The translations under genes were made by a program, and so were the position numbers. Source: Massilia cavernae (lineage in GTDB: Bacteria > Pseudomonadota > Gammaproteobacteria > Burkholderiales > Burkholderiaceae_D). From it: a stretch of DNA of 64,000 nucleotides. The notes under the pieces are model-generated. The model saw only the letters and a program-made list of their open reading frames with translations, was not told where the DNA came from and did not search any database. The stretch lies in NCBI RefSeq assembly GCF_003590855.1, contig NZ_QYUP01000087.1, positions 1 to 64,000 of the forward strand. The letters are read 5' to 3'. How positions within the stretch are numbered: position 1 is the stretch's first letter; each line of letters opens with the position of its first letter. Shown piece by piece: positions 1 to 7,771 of this stretch.

Positions 1-229
1 CCTTGAACTTGAACGACAGGAAGGGATCCTTCGAGACCGAAGTGCCCATCTCGGCGTCGAGGACGACCTTGTCCTTGCACTTTGCCACCAGGGTCTGGAT
101 GAAGTGAGCCGGTACGGCCTTGCCGGCCGCGTCCTTGCGCTGGCCGGTTTCCATGTCGTGGCGGATCAGGACCTTGACCTCGACGGTGTCGCCTGAAGCA
201 TTGGCGCGAATGCGCATCGGATTACCCAT
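1..229 (-). CDS. soxZ: SoxZ, sulfur carrier subunit (partial, 3' end outside window)
   Basis: SoxZ pairs with SoxY to form the periplasmic carrier on which sulfur intermediates are processed during thiosulfate oxidation. About 76 N-terminal residues are visible, beginning MGNPMRIRANASGD and continuing through a beta-sandwich pattern typical of SoxZ (VKVLIRHDMETGQRKD, then PAHFIQTL). The C-terminal end lies beyond position 1. It starts 34 bases after the soxY stop, with an AAAGGAAA ribosome site. It is the last visible gene of the minus-strand soxR-soxC-soxD-pseudoazurin-soxY-soxZ run. Assignment is firm from both sequence and neighbours. Confidence 0.93.
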   Translation of the reverse strand, partial: MGNPMRIRANASGDTVEVKVLIRHDMETGQRKDAAGKAVPAHFIQTLVAKCKDKVVLDAEMGTSVSKDPFLSFKFK

Positions 230-263
230 GATGATTTCCTTTCAGTTCGTTAGGTCGGGACTA

Positions 264-725
264 TCAGCCGCCGCAGCCGCCAAGGGTTACCTTGATTTCC
301 TTGCTGGCGATGAACCACTTGCCATCGGCCTTGACCAGCGCGTGCACGTTCGAGGTGCCACCCATCTTGACGCGGGTGCTGACCGATGCCTCGGTGCCGG
401 CCGGGATGTTGAAGCGGGCCGACAGCGGATTCGGGTTCTTCTCGACCAGGACCGCGATCATTTCGGTGTTCGGAAGGCTGCTCGACACAGCGACAGGCAC
501 CACCGCGCCGTTTTCCGCGATGTCCGGGCCGGTGACCGACACGTCCTTGCTGATGGTGTAGTTGTCGCCACCCATCGCCTTGACGGCGTCGGCGAGCGTC
601 TTGGCGTCGAACATGCCGGCCTGCCATTCGGCGGCCAGCACGTCGCCAGGCTTCAGCAGGCCGGCCGTGATCGCCAGGCTGAGGATGGAACCGATGCGCA
701 GCGCATCCCGTCGATTCTGATTCAT
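264..725 (-). CDS. soxY: SoxY, sulfur-binding carrier protein
   Basis: SoxY carries the sulfur substrate covalently on a C-terminal cysteine. The protein ends in the diagnostic GGCGG swinging-arm motif (Cys151 of 153), and the N-terminus has a twin-arginine stretch NRRDALRIG followed by a hydrophobic segment, consistent with Tat export with SoxZ in complex. I chose the ATG at 725 because GGAG lies six bases upstream. A GTG at 737 and an ATG at 731 are in the same frame. It sits between pseudoazurin and soxZ in one operon, so SoxYZ would be the shuttle for the SoxCD dehydrogenase encoded upstream. Confidence 0.95.
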   Translation of the reverse strand: MNQNRRDALRIGSILSLAITAGLLKPGDVLAAEWQAGMFDAKTLADAVKAMGGDNYTISKDVSVTGPDIAENGAVVPVAVSSSLPNTEMIAVLVEKNPNPLSARFNIPAGTEASVSTRVKMGGTSNVHALVKADGKWFIASKEIKVTLGGCGG

Positions 726-748
726 AGTCATCTCCACTAAGTTTGGAT

Positions 749-1183
749 TTACTTCACCAAGTCCAGCGCTTTTGCCAGCCGGTCCTTGTTCATCACGAAG
801 CCCTTGGCCAGCTCGGCCGACTGCTTCTTCGCATCAGCCAGGTTGACTGGCTTGCCGACCTGGATCACACCGGCCATGGCCATGACCTTGTGCGGCTCAC
901 AGATATAGACGTACACGCCTTCCTTGTCGAGCTTGACGGTGATTTCCTCATCCATCTTGCCCTTCCATTGCGCCGCGCCGGCCGGAGCGATCACAGCCGC
1001 GCTGTTGTGCGACGGGTCGACCTTGATGAACTTGACGCTGTCGCCTTTGGCCACTTTCAGGAACGACGGCTCGAACACCATCGCGCCATCCTTGCCGTTG
1101 TTAAGCATCTTGACCTGGTGCTCTGCCGCGCCAGCTGCGAAGGCGGCCATTCCGAGCATTGCCGCCACTACGATTTTCTTCAT
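749..1183 (-). CDS. Pseudoazurin, type I blue copper protein
   Basis: A small periplasmic electron carrier of 144 residues with a cleavable signal peptide ending near AAGAA. The type I copper ligands are visible: His59 in PSHNSA, then Cys95, His98 and Met103 in the YICEPHKVMAM loop (C-x2-H-x4-M, the pseudoazurin spacing). The gene lies between soxD and soxY on the same strand. The position suggests that it takes electrons from SoxCD or another Sox cytochrome and passes them to a terminal oxidase; this role is inferred. AGGC-type RBS is weak but the ATG is the only sensible start. Confidence 0.92.
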   Translation of the reverse strand: MKKIVVAAMLGMAAFAAGAAEHQVKMLNNGKDGAMVFEPSFLKVAKGDSVKFIKVDPSHNSAAVIAPAGAAQWKGKMDEEITVKLDKEGVYVYICEPHKVMAMAGVIQVGKPVNLADAKKQSAELAKGFVMNKDRLAKALDLVK

Positions 1184-1257
1184 GCACTTCTCTCCAAGTT
1201 GACTTGCTTGCTGCCTTTACTGGCGGGGCTTGTGCCCCGCTCCCGTTCCTGTGGCGA

Positions 1258-2325
1258 TTACTTCGCGCCGCCCAGTATCCATTCGACCATGACGGCGATA
1301 TCGTCGTCCTTGATGTGGCCCTGCGCCGGCATCGGCACCGGCCCCCATGCGCCGCTGCTGCCGCCCTTGACCTTGGCGGCCAGGCGCGTGGCCGCGGCCG
1401 CGTCGCCCTTGTACTTGGCGGCGATGTCGGCGAGCGCCGGCCCGAGGATCTTGTTGCTCACGCCATGGCAGGCCATGCAGGCGTTGGCCTTGGCCAGCGC
1501 CAGCCCGCCCGGCTTGGCGGCCGCTACCGGCGCGGCCGTCGCCACCGGCACAACACGCGGCTTGCCTGCCAGCGGTGCTTCGGAGGCCGGGCGGGTGGTG
1601 TCGACGCCGCGGATCGCGCCGAAGCTGCGGTTCTGGGCCGACAGGTCGCCATGCACGTTGCGCGCCGCCGCCGGCAGCTCGGAACGCACCTTGACGTCCT
1701 TGCCGCAGTTGCTCATGCACGCGACGCTGCGCACGTCCGCCTTGCCCTTCGGGTCCCACATGCCGTGCTTCGTGGTCATGCCGTTCCGGTTCGGCATCTT
1801 CGCCTGCACCTGGGCGATGTTCTGGTCCGACAGCGTGAAATCCTCAGGCACGATTTCCGACATGTTCAGGATGTAGGCGGTGACCGCGTACACTTCTTCC
1901 GTCGTCAGGGTCTTCGGGGCCGTCCACGGCATCGCGCGGTTGATGTAGTCCCACAGCGTGGACACGGTCGGCACCTTCATCATCGTGGTGCGCTGCGGCT
2001 GCGAGTTGCCGCGCAAGGCCGCCACGCGGCCGGTCTTGACGTCGTCCGCCGTGGTGCCGCCGACGATCGGCGTGAACACTTCGTTCGATTCGCCGAAGGT
2101 GCCGTGGCAGGACGCGCACTTGCCTTCCCACACCTCCATGCCCTTCCTGACGCTGCCCTCACCCTTGGGCAAACCCTTGAAGTCGGGGCGCACGTCGATA
2201 TCCCATGCCGCCACTTCCTTGTCGGTGGCTGGGCGGCCCACGTTGGTGTAGGCCGGGGCTGCGACGGCAACGGACAGCGCCGCCATGCCGAGCAGCGCCA
2301 CGCTGGCCTTAATAAACCTGGACAT
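1258..2325 (-). CDS. soxD: SoxD, diheme cytochrome c subunit of sulfane dehydrogenase
   Basis: SoxD is the electron-transfer partner of SoxC, which oxidises the sulfane sulfur bound to SoxY. The 355-residue protein has a Sec signal peptide and two c-type heme sites, CASCH (Cys70-His74) and CMACH (Cys283-His287), in two cytochrome domains joined by an Ala/Pro-rich linker. The downstream MP motif near 332 could provide the axial Met of the second heme. The start at 2325 is fixed by a GGGGGAGG ribosome site; the longer open frame to 2433 overlaps soxC and is not needed. It overlaps the end of soxC by 17 bases, implying translational coupling. Confidence 0.93.
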   Translation of the reverse strand: MSRFIKASVALLGMAALSVAVAAPAYTNVGRPATDKEVAAWDIDVRPDFKGLPKGEGSVRKGMEVWEGKCASCHGTFGESNEVFTPIVGGTTADDVKTGRVAALRGNSQPQRTTMMKVPTVSTLWDYINRAMPWTAPKTLTTEEVYAVTAYILNMSEIVPEDFTLSDQNIAQVQAKMPNRNGMTTKHGMWDPKGKADVRSVACMSNCGKDVKVRSELPAAARNVHGDLSAQNRSFGAIRGVDTTRPASEAPLAGKPRVVPVATAAPVAAAKPGGLALAKANACMACHGVSNKILGPALADIAAKYKGDAAAATRLAAKVKGGSSGAWGPVPMPAQGHIKDDDIAVMVEWILGGAK

Positions 2326-3658
2326 TGGACACCTCCCCCGACGCTGCGACCTGCCACGACTGAATCGCGTTATTGTGATAAATCGATTTGGTGCCGCGCA
2401 CTTCGCGCAGCTCGTTGATCTTCGGCTGCACATAGCCGGTCTCGTCGATGGCGCGCGACTGCAGCAGGGCCGGCGAGCCGTCCCAGGTCCAGTCGATGTT
2501 GAAGCGGGTCAGGCACTTCGACAGCACCGGCGTTTCGAGGCGTGCCGTGCGCCAGTTCTTGCCGCCGTCGACCGACACGTCGACACGCTTGACCTTGCCG
2601 CGGCCGGACCATGCCAGGCCGGTGATGTTCTGGAATCCGGTGTCGAGCAGGCGCTGGCCGGCCGACGGCGTCGTGATCACCGACTTGCATTCCTGGATCG
2701 AGGTGTACTGGCGGTACATACCGTCCGGCATCGCGTCGATGTAGTGGACGGCTTCGTCCTTGGCGGCGTAGGGCTTGTCACCGACTTCGATGCGGCGCAG
2801 CCATTTAACCCAGGACACGCCCTGCACGCCCGGAACGACCAGGCGCAGCGGGTAACCGTTTTCCGGGCGCAGCATCTCGCCGTTCATGCCCCATGCGACG
2901 ATCACGTCGTCGAGCGCGCGGTCGATCGAAATGGTGCGCGTCATGCCGGAGCCGTCGGCGCCTTCGGCCAGCACGAAGCGGGCGGTTTTCTTGTCGTATC
3001 CGCAGTCGTCGAGCAGCACCGACAGCGGCACCCCGGTAAATTCGCTGCAGCTAAGCATGCCGTGCGAGTACTGGACCGAAGGCACGGCGACATTGCCCCA
3101 CTCCATGGCGGTGTTGGCGCCGCATTCGATGAAGTGGATGCGCGACACCGATGGCAGGCGCATCAGGTCGTCCATCGTGTACACCTTCTGCTGCCTGACC
3201 AGGCCGTTTACCATCAGGCGGTGCTGGCTTGGGTCGATGTCGTGCCAGCCCTGGTGGTGGCGTTCGAAATGCAGGCCGCTCGGCGTGATGATTCCGAACA
3301 GGCTTTGCAGTGGCGTGAAAGAGACCGATGCCGCGCTCACGCGGGTCAGGCCGGGCGACTCGCGCCGCTGCAAGGCGCCCTCGAAGCGCGAAGGAACGCC
3401 GTAGGGATTCGCCGCCACCGGGCGACCGAGCGTGGTCGAATGTTCGGGGAGTTTCAGGATGGCGGGATCGCCATCGGCCACCTGCGCCAGCGCCGACGTG
3501 CTTGCGATCGCCGCGCTTGCTGCCATGAAGCTCTTGCGCAGGAATCCGCGCCTTTCCTCGTTCAAGCCTTTGGTCGTGATATCCAGCGCCAGTTCGCTGT
3601 CGACAAAATTCTCGGGCGCGCGCAGGATACGCCCCTTCCTCGGTACTTCACCAAACAT
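2309..3658 (-). CDS. soxC: SoxC, molybdenum sulfane dehydrogenase subunit
   Basis: Sulfite-oxidase-family molybdopterin enzyme of 449 residues that, with SoxD, performs the six-electron oxidation of SoxY-bound sulfane sulfur in the periplasm. The N-terminus carries a twin-arginine segment (ERRGFLRKSFMAASAA, about 35-50), as expected for a folded Mo cofactor protein exported by Tat. The Mo-ligand cysteine is Cys179 in FIECGANTAMEWG. The C-terminal half is the Mo-co dimerisation domain (VDVSVDGGKNWRTA). It is the first gene after soxR, with an AT-rich promoter-like gap of 95 bases between them. Confidence 0.95.
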   Translation of the reverse strand: MFGEVPRKGRILRAPENFVDSELALDITTKGLNEERRGFLRKSFMAASAAIASTSALAQVADGDPAILKLPEHSTTLGRPVAANPYGVPSRFEGALQRRESPGLTRVSAASVSFTPLQSLFGIITPSGLHFERHHQGWHDIDPSQHRLMVNGLVRQQKVYTMDDLMRLPSVSRIHFIECGANTAMEWGNVAVPSVQYSHGMLSCSEFTGVPLSVLLDDCGYDKKTARFVLAEGADGSGMTRTISIDRALDDVIVAWGMNGEMLRPENGYPLRLVVPGVQGVSWVKWLRRIEVGDKPYAAKDEAVHYIDAMPDGMYRQYTSIQECKSVITTPSAGQRLLDTGFQNITGLAWSGRGKVKRVDVSVDGGKNWRTARLETPVLSKCLTRFNIDWTWDGSPALLQSRAIDETGYVQPKINELREVRGTKSIYHNNAIQSWQVAASGEVSNVQVY

Positions 3659-3694
3659 GCCGTCTCCTTGCCTGTTAATTCTAATTGCAACGAA

Positions 3695-3723
3695 AGTATA
3701 TAGCTAATTACGCATATTTAATA
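3695..3723 (-). promoter_or_regulatory. Candidate soxC promoter and SoxR operator
   Basis: The 95-base gap between soxR and soxC is far more AT-rich than its surroundings. Read on the minus strand it holds TATACT (3700-3695) as a -10 candidate and TATTAA at 3723-3718 as a poor -35. The imperfect palindrome ATATAGC-TAATTA-CGCATAT overlaps the -10. ArsR-type sulfide/persulfide sensors of the BigR/SoxR kind bind AT-rich palindromes over promoters, so this is a reasonable operator candidate. No direct evidence. Confidence 0.4.
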
Positions 3724-3753
3724 AGAACTTTTTTCATTTAGGTTTTTTGCAAC

Positions 3754-4122
3754 TCAGGACGTGTGGACGACGTTGAACGTGTCGGAGGCTTTGGCGGCGC
3801 CGTTGCGGCCCATGATGTTGGACGCGACGCGCGTACACACATTCTGGCAGATCTCCAGCGTGGCCGGGTCGTCGATACGGTAGTACACCTGGGTGCCGTC
3901 CTTGCGGCGCGCGAGGATTTTTGCCCGGAACAGCATGTTGAGCTGGCGCGACACATTGGCCTGGGTGGCTTCGATGGCCGACACGATCTCGCCGACTGGC
4001 CGCTCGCCATGGCACAGGCAATGCAGGATTTTCAGGCGGGTTGGCTCAGACAGCAGAAAGAAGAAGTTGGAAACTTCATCGAACAGCTCGGCCATCTGTT
4101 CCTTGCTAAAGTTATTGTCCAC
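3754..4122 (-). CDS. soxR: SoxR-like ArsR-family sulfur-responsive repressor
   Basis: A 122-residue winged-helix regulator of the ArsR/SmtB class (FFFLLSEPTRLKILHCL, recognition helix around 52-66 ATQANVSRQLNML, wing KDGTQVYYRI). It has four cysteines, C35 and C37 in helix 3 and C92 and C96 in the C-terminal helix. In SoxR and BigR/SqrR relatives, paired cysteines sense persulfide by disulfide or tetrasulfide formation; whether these four do so is inferred. The location directly before soxCD supports control of the sox genes and probably its own transcription. Confidence 0.88.
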   Translation of the reverse strand: MDNNFSKEQMAELFDEVSNFFFLLSEPTRLKILHCLCHGERPVGEIVSAIEATQANVSRQLNMLFRAKILARRKDGTQVYYRIDDPATLEICQNVCTRVASNIMGRNGAAKASDTFNVVHTS

Positions 4123-4150
4123 GGGTCAATTCACCAAAATTTAGAGCTGG

Positions 4151-4188
4151 CCGGCGCGCAGGCGCGCCGGTATGGGTTGCAGATTATA
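4151..4188 (-). promoter_or_regulatory. soxR leader: -10 box and GC hairpin
   Basis: On the minus strand TATAAT at 4188-4183 could be the -10 element for soxR, about 60 bases before its ATG. Just downstream, inside the presumed leader, CCGGCGCG (4151-4158) and CGCGCCGG (4163-4170) form a perfect 8-bp stem with a 4-base loop. It may terminate the upstream dsrE transcript or structure the soxR leader; there is no strong U-run directly after it. Confidence 0.4.
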
Positions 4189-4198
4189 TACTGCGCTG

Positions 4199-4624
4199 CT
4201 AGGGCTTCAGGTAGACGTAGCCCTCTTCCGCCTGCAGCCGCGCAATCTCGGCCACGCCGGACGGCACAATGCTGGCTTCCGGCAGCAACTTCGACTTGTC
4301 GATCTTGCGTGCATCCAGCGTATTCTTGCACACACGGAATTCGACGCCGCGGTCGGCCAGTTCCTGCACCGGCACGTCATACGGATTGCCGGTCGGGTTC
4401 TTGGCCCCTTCCAGTAGGAAATCAATACCCGCTCCATGCGTGACAACCACGATCTTTGCCTTTGGCGCCGCAGCCAGGTGGTTGCGGATGTTGTTCAGGG
4501 CCCCAGTCGCGTTGTCGCTGTGGCTGATGTGGTAGACCACCTTGAGCGGCCCGCCGGCGGCCGCAGCGGCGCCCCCGGCTAACATCGCCAGCAATACAAC
4601 CGCAAAGATACGGAACAATTTCAT
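4199..4624 (-). CDS. Periplasmic DsrE-family sulfur-related protein
   Basis: A 141-residue protein with an N-terminal signal peptide (about 1-24) and a single DsrE/DsrF-like alpha/beta domain: KVVYHISHSDNATGALNNI near the start, then KIVVVTHGAGIDFLL and VEFRVCKNTL, with a conserved Cys99. Family members bind or transfer sulfur through that cysteine, or act in hydrolase-like complexes. Exported versions are common beside sox and persulfide genes. The gene lies between the metallo-beta-lactamase gene (22 bases upstream) and soxR on the same strand, so a role in periplasmic sulfur handling is likely but not proven. Confidence 0.82.
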   Translation of the reverse strand: MKLFRIFAVVLLAMLAGGAAAAAGGPLKVVYHISHSDNATGALNNIRNHLAAAPKAKIVVVTHGAGIDFLLEGAKNPTGNPYDVPVQELADRGVEFRVCKNTLDARKIDKSKLLPEASIVPSGVAEIARLQAEEGYVYLKP

Positions 4625-4646
4625 GGCATTCTCCTTCGGTTGGACA

Positions 4647-5615
4647 TCATGGTTTGGCGAAGCTTTCGCGCTCCATCAGCAAGTAGGTGCCGTAGGCATT
4701 GAGCCGGTTTGCCTCGTTGAAGGCCGGAACCTTTTCGAACGTGCTCCAGTCGACCGCCTTGTAGGCCTCATCGAAGGCCGTCATCTCCGCCACGGCCCTG
4801 CCCATCTGCTCGCGCAGGAATACAAGGTAGCCCCGTGTCAATTCCAGGTCGGCCACCGGATCGGTGGAAGCGGCGCCATGGCCGGGAATCACCACCCGCG
4901 GCCGGCCGGCGTTGATTTTATCGAGCGCAAGCAGCCACGCCTTGCTGTCGGCTTCGCCAACGAAGGGCAGCCGGCCGGTGAAGAACAAATCGCCGGCGAA
5001 CAGGACGCGCTCGTCTTCGACCAGCAGCATCAGGTCTTCCGGCGAATGCGCGCCGCCGGCGTCGATGACGGCGAAGCGCATCCCGCCCAGCTTGAACCTG
5101 AGCGCCTTTTCAGCGCCGAAGTCGAGCCAGCGGTCGGCCGGAACCAGCCGGGTGTCCTGGTCGACCCAGGATGCCAGCGACGAACGGCGCTCGGCCAGCC
5201 GCGACTGGGTAAAGTCCGATTGCAAGGTGGCGCGGGCGTTCCGGTGCGCCCAGACCGAGACGCCGGGCGCCCTGAGTGCCTGCAAGCCGTAGAAATGGTC
5301 GGCGTGATAGTGGCTGACGATGATGGTCTTGATCGGCTGCGGCGTGACCTTCCTGATCGCGTCGCGCATCGCCGCGCCGAGCGCCGGCGTGGCCAACGCA
5401 TCGAACACAAGGACGCCGGCCGGGGTGACGACAAAGCCGGCATTCGACATGAAGCCCCGGTTCTGCTGGCTGGCCATGCCCGCCTCGCCGCGGAAATAAT
5501 ACACGTGCGGCGACACCTTGATCGCCTCCAGCCGAGGCAGTGCCGGCGCCGCCCACGCGGTCCCCGCCGCCAGCAGCACTACCAGCATGGTCACCAGCTT
5601 GTTGGCAATACCCAT
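4647..5615 (-). CDS. Secreted metallo-beta-lactamase-fold hydrolase (SoxH-like)
   Basis: Periplasmic MBL-fold enzyme of 322 residues. The zinc motif HYHADH is at 102-107 (His102, His104, Asp106, His107), with further metal positions in GGAHSPEDL, LFAGDLFF and VIPGHGA. A signal peptide covers about the first 23 residues. I placed the start at 5615 because AAGGGGA lies five bases upstream; the ATG at 5636 lacks a site. MBL proteins of this form (SoxH, or the quinoprotein-relay zinc hydrolases) accompany sox clusters, but their substrates are uncertain. It appears to be the first gene of the minus-strand run, divergent from the porin gene. Confidence 0.82.
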   Translation of the reverse strand: MGIANKLVTMLVVLLAAGTAWAAPALPRLEAIKVSPHVYYFRGEAGMASQQNRGFMSNAGFVVTPAGVLVFDALATPALGAAMRDAIRKVTPQPIKTIIVSHYHADHFYGLQALRAPGVSVWAHRNARATLQSDFTQSRLAERRSSLASWVDQDTRLVPADRWLDFGAEKALRFKLGGMRFAVIDAGGAHSPEDLMLLVEDERVLFAGDLFFTGRLPFVGEADSKAWLLALDKINAGRPRVVIPGHGAASTDPVADLELTRGYLVFLREQMGRAVAEMTAFDEAYKAVDWSTFEKVPAFNEANRLNAYGTYLLMERESFAKP

Positions 5616-5679
5616 CGCGTCCCCTTGTTGTTTCATTCTACAACGATTGATTTTTTTCTTGCAGCCAATTTTAATACAT

Positions 5680-5691
5680 GATTATATACGC
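5680..5691 (-). promoter_or_regulatory. -10-like element of the MBL/sox-side promoter
   Basis: In the 135-base divergent region between the MBL gene and the porin, the minus strand reads GCGTATATAATC, containing a perfect TATAAT (5686-5681) about 65 bases before the ATG. Almost the same string, with TATATAATC, precedes soxR, and TATATA precedes soxC, so it may combine a -10 box with a shared regulator site. Confidence 0.4.
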
Positions 5692-5750
5692 ATGGACGGC
5701 CAATAGCGACAACGCATTGTGCCGCATTCCTTACCCCAACGGAGAAACAG

Positions 5751-6761
5751 ATGGCACTAAAAATAATGGCTGCAGTACTTGCAGCAACGCTTCCCTTTGC
5801 AGCGTCGGCGCAAAGCTCGGTAACAGTGTACGGCCTGGTCGATGCGGCGTTGGCGCATGAAAACCCGGACGCCGCCGGGGTTAGCAGCCGCACCGCCATT
5901 CACGCGGGACAGGCCAGCAGCAGGCTCGGTTTCCGCGGTACCGAGGACCTGGGCGGCGGCATGAAAGCGTTGTTCAACGTTGAAGCGGGCTTCGGTATCG
6001 ATACCGGCGTCGGCGACAGCGCCCTGTTCGGCCGCCGCGCCGTCGTCGGCCTCGAGGGCAACTGGGGCATGCTGACCGTCGGCCGCGAGTACACGCCGAT
6101 CGACACCATCAGCTCGGCATCGCATATCCTTGGCCAGGGCTTCTACGGCTCCAACCTGAATGCGTTCGCGAACGGGCGCATGACCCGCCGCATCAGCAAC
6201 TCGGTCAACTACAAGTCGAAAGCGATGGCAGGCCTGAAGTTCAGCGCCGCCATCGGATTGGGCGAGACCTCCTCCGGCCCGTCGCAGGACCTGCAGACGG
6301 TCGCGGTCGAATACCAGAAGGGCGCGCTGTACGCCGGCATCGGCTACGCGACCCTCGAGCGGCTCGCCAGCGGCGACGACCGCGAGATGATCTTCGGCGC
6401 CGCCTACACCATGGGCGCGCTTGAATTCAAGGGCAACTACATGGTCGGCGACCAGACCGGACCGAACAACCGCTACAGCCAGGCCAACCTCGGCGCGGCG
6501 ATGGCCTTCGGCCCTGGCAAGCTGTACGGCAACCTGCAGCAGAGTAAACTGCAAAACGGCGCGCGCGGCAACGGCTATGCCGTGTCCTACGCCTATACTC
6601 TGTCGAAACGCACCAACGTGTATGCCTCGTATGGCACGACGGTGAACAACGACCGCGCCGCGTTCAGCCTCGCCGCAGCGGGCAGCACCATCACCCCGCC
6701 TGCGACCGCCCTGGGCGCAGACCCGGTCGCGTACGCAGTGGGTATTCGCCACACGTTCTAA
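5751..6761 (+). CDS. Gram-negative trimeric porin
   Basis: A 336-residue outer-membrane general-diffusion porin of the betaproteobacterial type. It has a signal peptide (about 1-20, ending SAQ), the family opening SSVTVYGLVDAAL, the repeated strand/turn pattern (SRLGFRGTEDLGGGMKALFN, GRRAVVGLEGNWGMLTVGRE), and ends in Phe in the strand AYAVGIRHTF, the BAM recognition signal. GGAGA precedes the ATG. It is slightly shorter than many family members. Divergent from the sox run; it might supply oxyanions such as thiosulfate, but that is only positional inference. Confidence 0.92.
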   Translation: MALKIMAAVLAATLPFAASAQSSVTVYGLVDAALAHENPDAAGVSSRTAIHAGQASSRLGFRGTEDLGGGMKALFNVEAGFGIDTGVGDSALFGRRAVVGLEGNWGMLTVGREYTPIDTISSASHILGQGFYGSNLNAFANGRMTRRISNSVNYKSKAMAGLKFSAAIGLGETSSGPSQDLQTVAVEYQKGALYAGIGYATLERLASGDDREMIFGAAYTMGALEFKGNYMVGDQTGPNNRYSQANLGAAMAFGPGKLYGNLQQSKLQNGARGNGYAVSYAYTLSKRTNVYASYGTTVNNDRAAFSLAAAGSTITPPATALGADPVAYAVGIRHTF

Positions 6762-6773
6762 ACTGCAGCATCC

Positions 6774-6800
6774 TGGTACGGCGGCGACACCGCCGTACCA
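6774..6800 (+). terminator. Long perfect hairpin after the porin
   Basis: TGGTACGGCGG (6774-6784) and its exact reverse complement (6790-6800) enclose a 5-base loop, starting 12 bases past the porin stop. No U-run follows, so it may be a protective or factor-dependent 3' hairpin rather than a classic intrinsic terminator. Confidence 0.55.
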
Positions 6801-6831
6801 GGCCATCGGCGTCTGATATAACGAGCACCCC

Positions 6832-7260
6832 ATGATTGACTGGAACAGCTTCACTCCTCTGACCGCGCTTGCGGGCGGCGCGATCATCGGCCTGGCTGCC
6901 GGCGCCTTTATCCTCCTGAATGGACGCATTGCTGGCGTCAGCGGCATCGCTGGCGGCCTGCTGTCGGCCGCGAAAGGCGACACCGGCTGGCGAATCGCTT
7001 TCCTGGCGGGCCTGGTTGGCTCGCCGCTGGCCTGGCAGCTGTTCGCGCCCCTGCCCGAGGTCCGGGTCGAGGCCGGCACCGGCACGCTGATTGCCGCCGG
7101 GCTGCTGGTCGGGCTTGGAACGCGCTATGGCGCCGGCTGCACAAGCGGGCACGGCGTATGCGGCCTGTCGCGCTTTTCGCCGCGCTCGCTGGCGGCGACG
7201 GCCGCGTTCATGGCCGCTGGCTTCGCCATCGTGTTTGTCGTGCGCCACCTGATAGGATAA
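6832..7260 (+). CDS. YeeE/YedE-family half-transporter (N-terminal half type)
   Basis: A 142-residue integral membrane protein with about four hydrophobic helices. It carries the family cysteine motif YGAGCTSGHGVCGLSR (about 100-115), seen in YeeE/TsuA thiosulfate transporters, where cysteines relay the sulfur anion through the pore. It starts just after the porin hairpin and is followed after 10 bases by the second half-protein, with which it presumably forms one functional transporter. The proximity to sox genes supports movement of thiosulfate or a related sulfur species. Confidence 0.85.
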   Translation: MIDWNSFTPLTALAGGAIIGLAAGAFILLNGRIAGVSGIAGGLLSAAKGDTGWRIAFLAGLVGSPLAWQLFAPLPEVRVEAGTGTLIAAGLLVGLGTRYGAGCTSGHGVCGLSRFSPRSLAATAAFMAAGFAIVFVVRHLIG

Positions 7261-7270
7261 GGAGAACACG

Positions 7271-7708
7271 ATGAGGATGATTGCTTCGCTGGCCGCCGGC
7301 CTGGTGTTCGGGATAGGACTGATCGTCTCGGGCATGACCGATCCTTCCAAGGTGCTTGGATTCCTCGACATTGCCGGCCTGTGGGACCCCTCGCTGGCAC
7401 TCGTCATGGGCGGCGCCATCGCCGTCGCCGTACCGGCGTTCCTGCTTGCGCGCGGACGCGGCAAGTCGCTGCTGGGAGATCCGATGCGGCTGCCAACGGC
7501 AAGCCGGGTCGACCGCAGGCTGGTCGTGGGTGGGCTGGCGTTCGGCCTTGGCTGGGGCCTGGCCGGCTTCTGCCCCGGACCTGCCCTCGCCTCGCTTGCT
7601 GCGGGCGGCGCCAAGCCTGCAATCTTCACGGCCGCAATGGCCGCCGGCATGATGATGTTCGAGCTGTTCGAGCGCGCCGCGTCGGTCCGCGCCAGCCGGA
7701 TCGCCTGA
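7271..7708 (+). CDS. YeeE/YedE-family half-transporter (C-terminal half type)
   Basis: The partner of the preceding gene: 145 residues, four predicted helices, opening LVFGIGLIVSGMTDPSKVLGFLDI, a signature of the second YeeE/YedE half. The motif GFCPGPALASL (about 104-114) holds the conserved cysteine. TAAGGAGA lies over the stop of the upstream gene, indicating tight coupling. In full-length YeeE both halves are one chain; split pairs are known in proteobacteria. Likely an inner-membrane route for thiosulfate or sulfide-derived sulfur. Confidence 0.85.
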   Translation: MRMIASLAAGLVFGIGLIVSGMTDPSKVLGFLDIAGLWDPSLALVMGGAIAVAVPAFLLARGRGKSLLGDPMRLPTASRVDRRLVVGGLAFGLGWGLAGFCPGPALASLAAGGAKPAIFTAAMAAGMMMFELFERAASVRASRIA

Positions 7709-7771
7709 ACGCAGGTCCTGGTGCTAAGCTGACACCTGTTGCGCAAGGATGGCGCATGGCGGGGTGTTCCA

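Noticed and set aside
5757-7085. A 442-residue minus-strand frame opposite the porin and YeeE genes
   Set aside because: Antisense to a porin with signal peptide and terminal Phe; no motif of its own.
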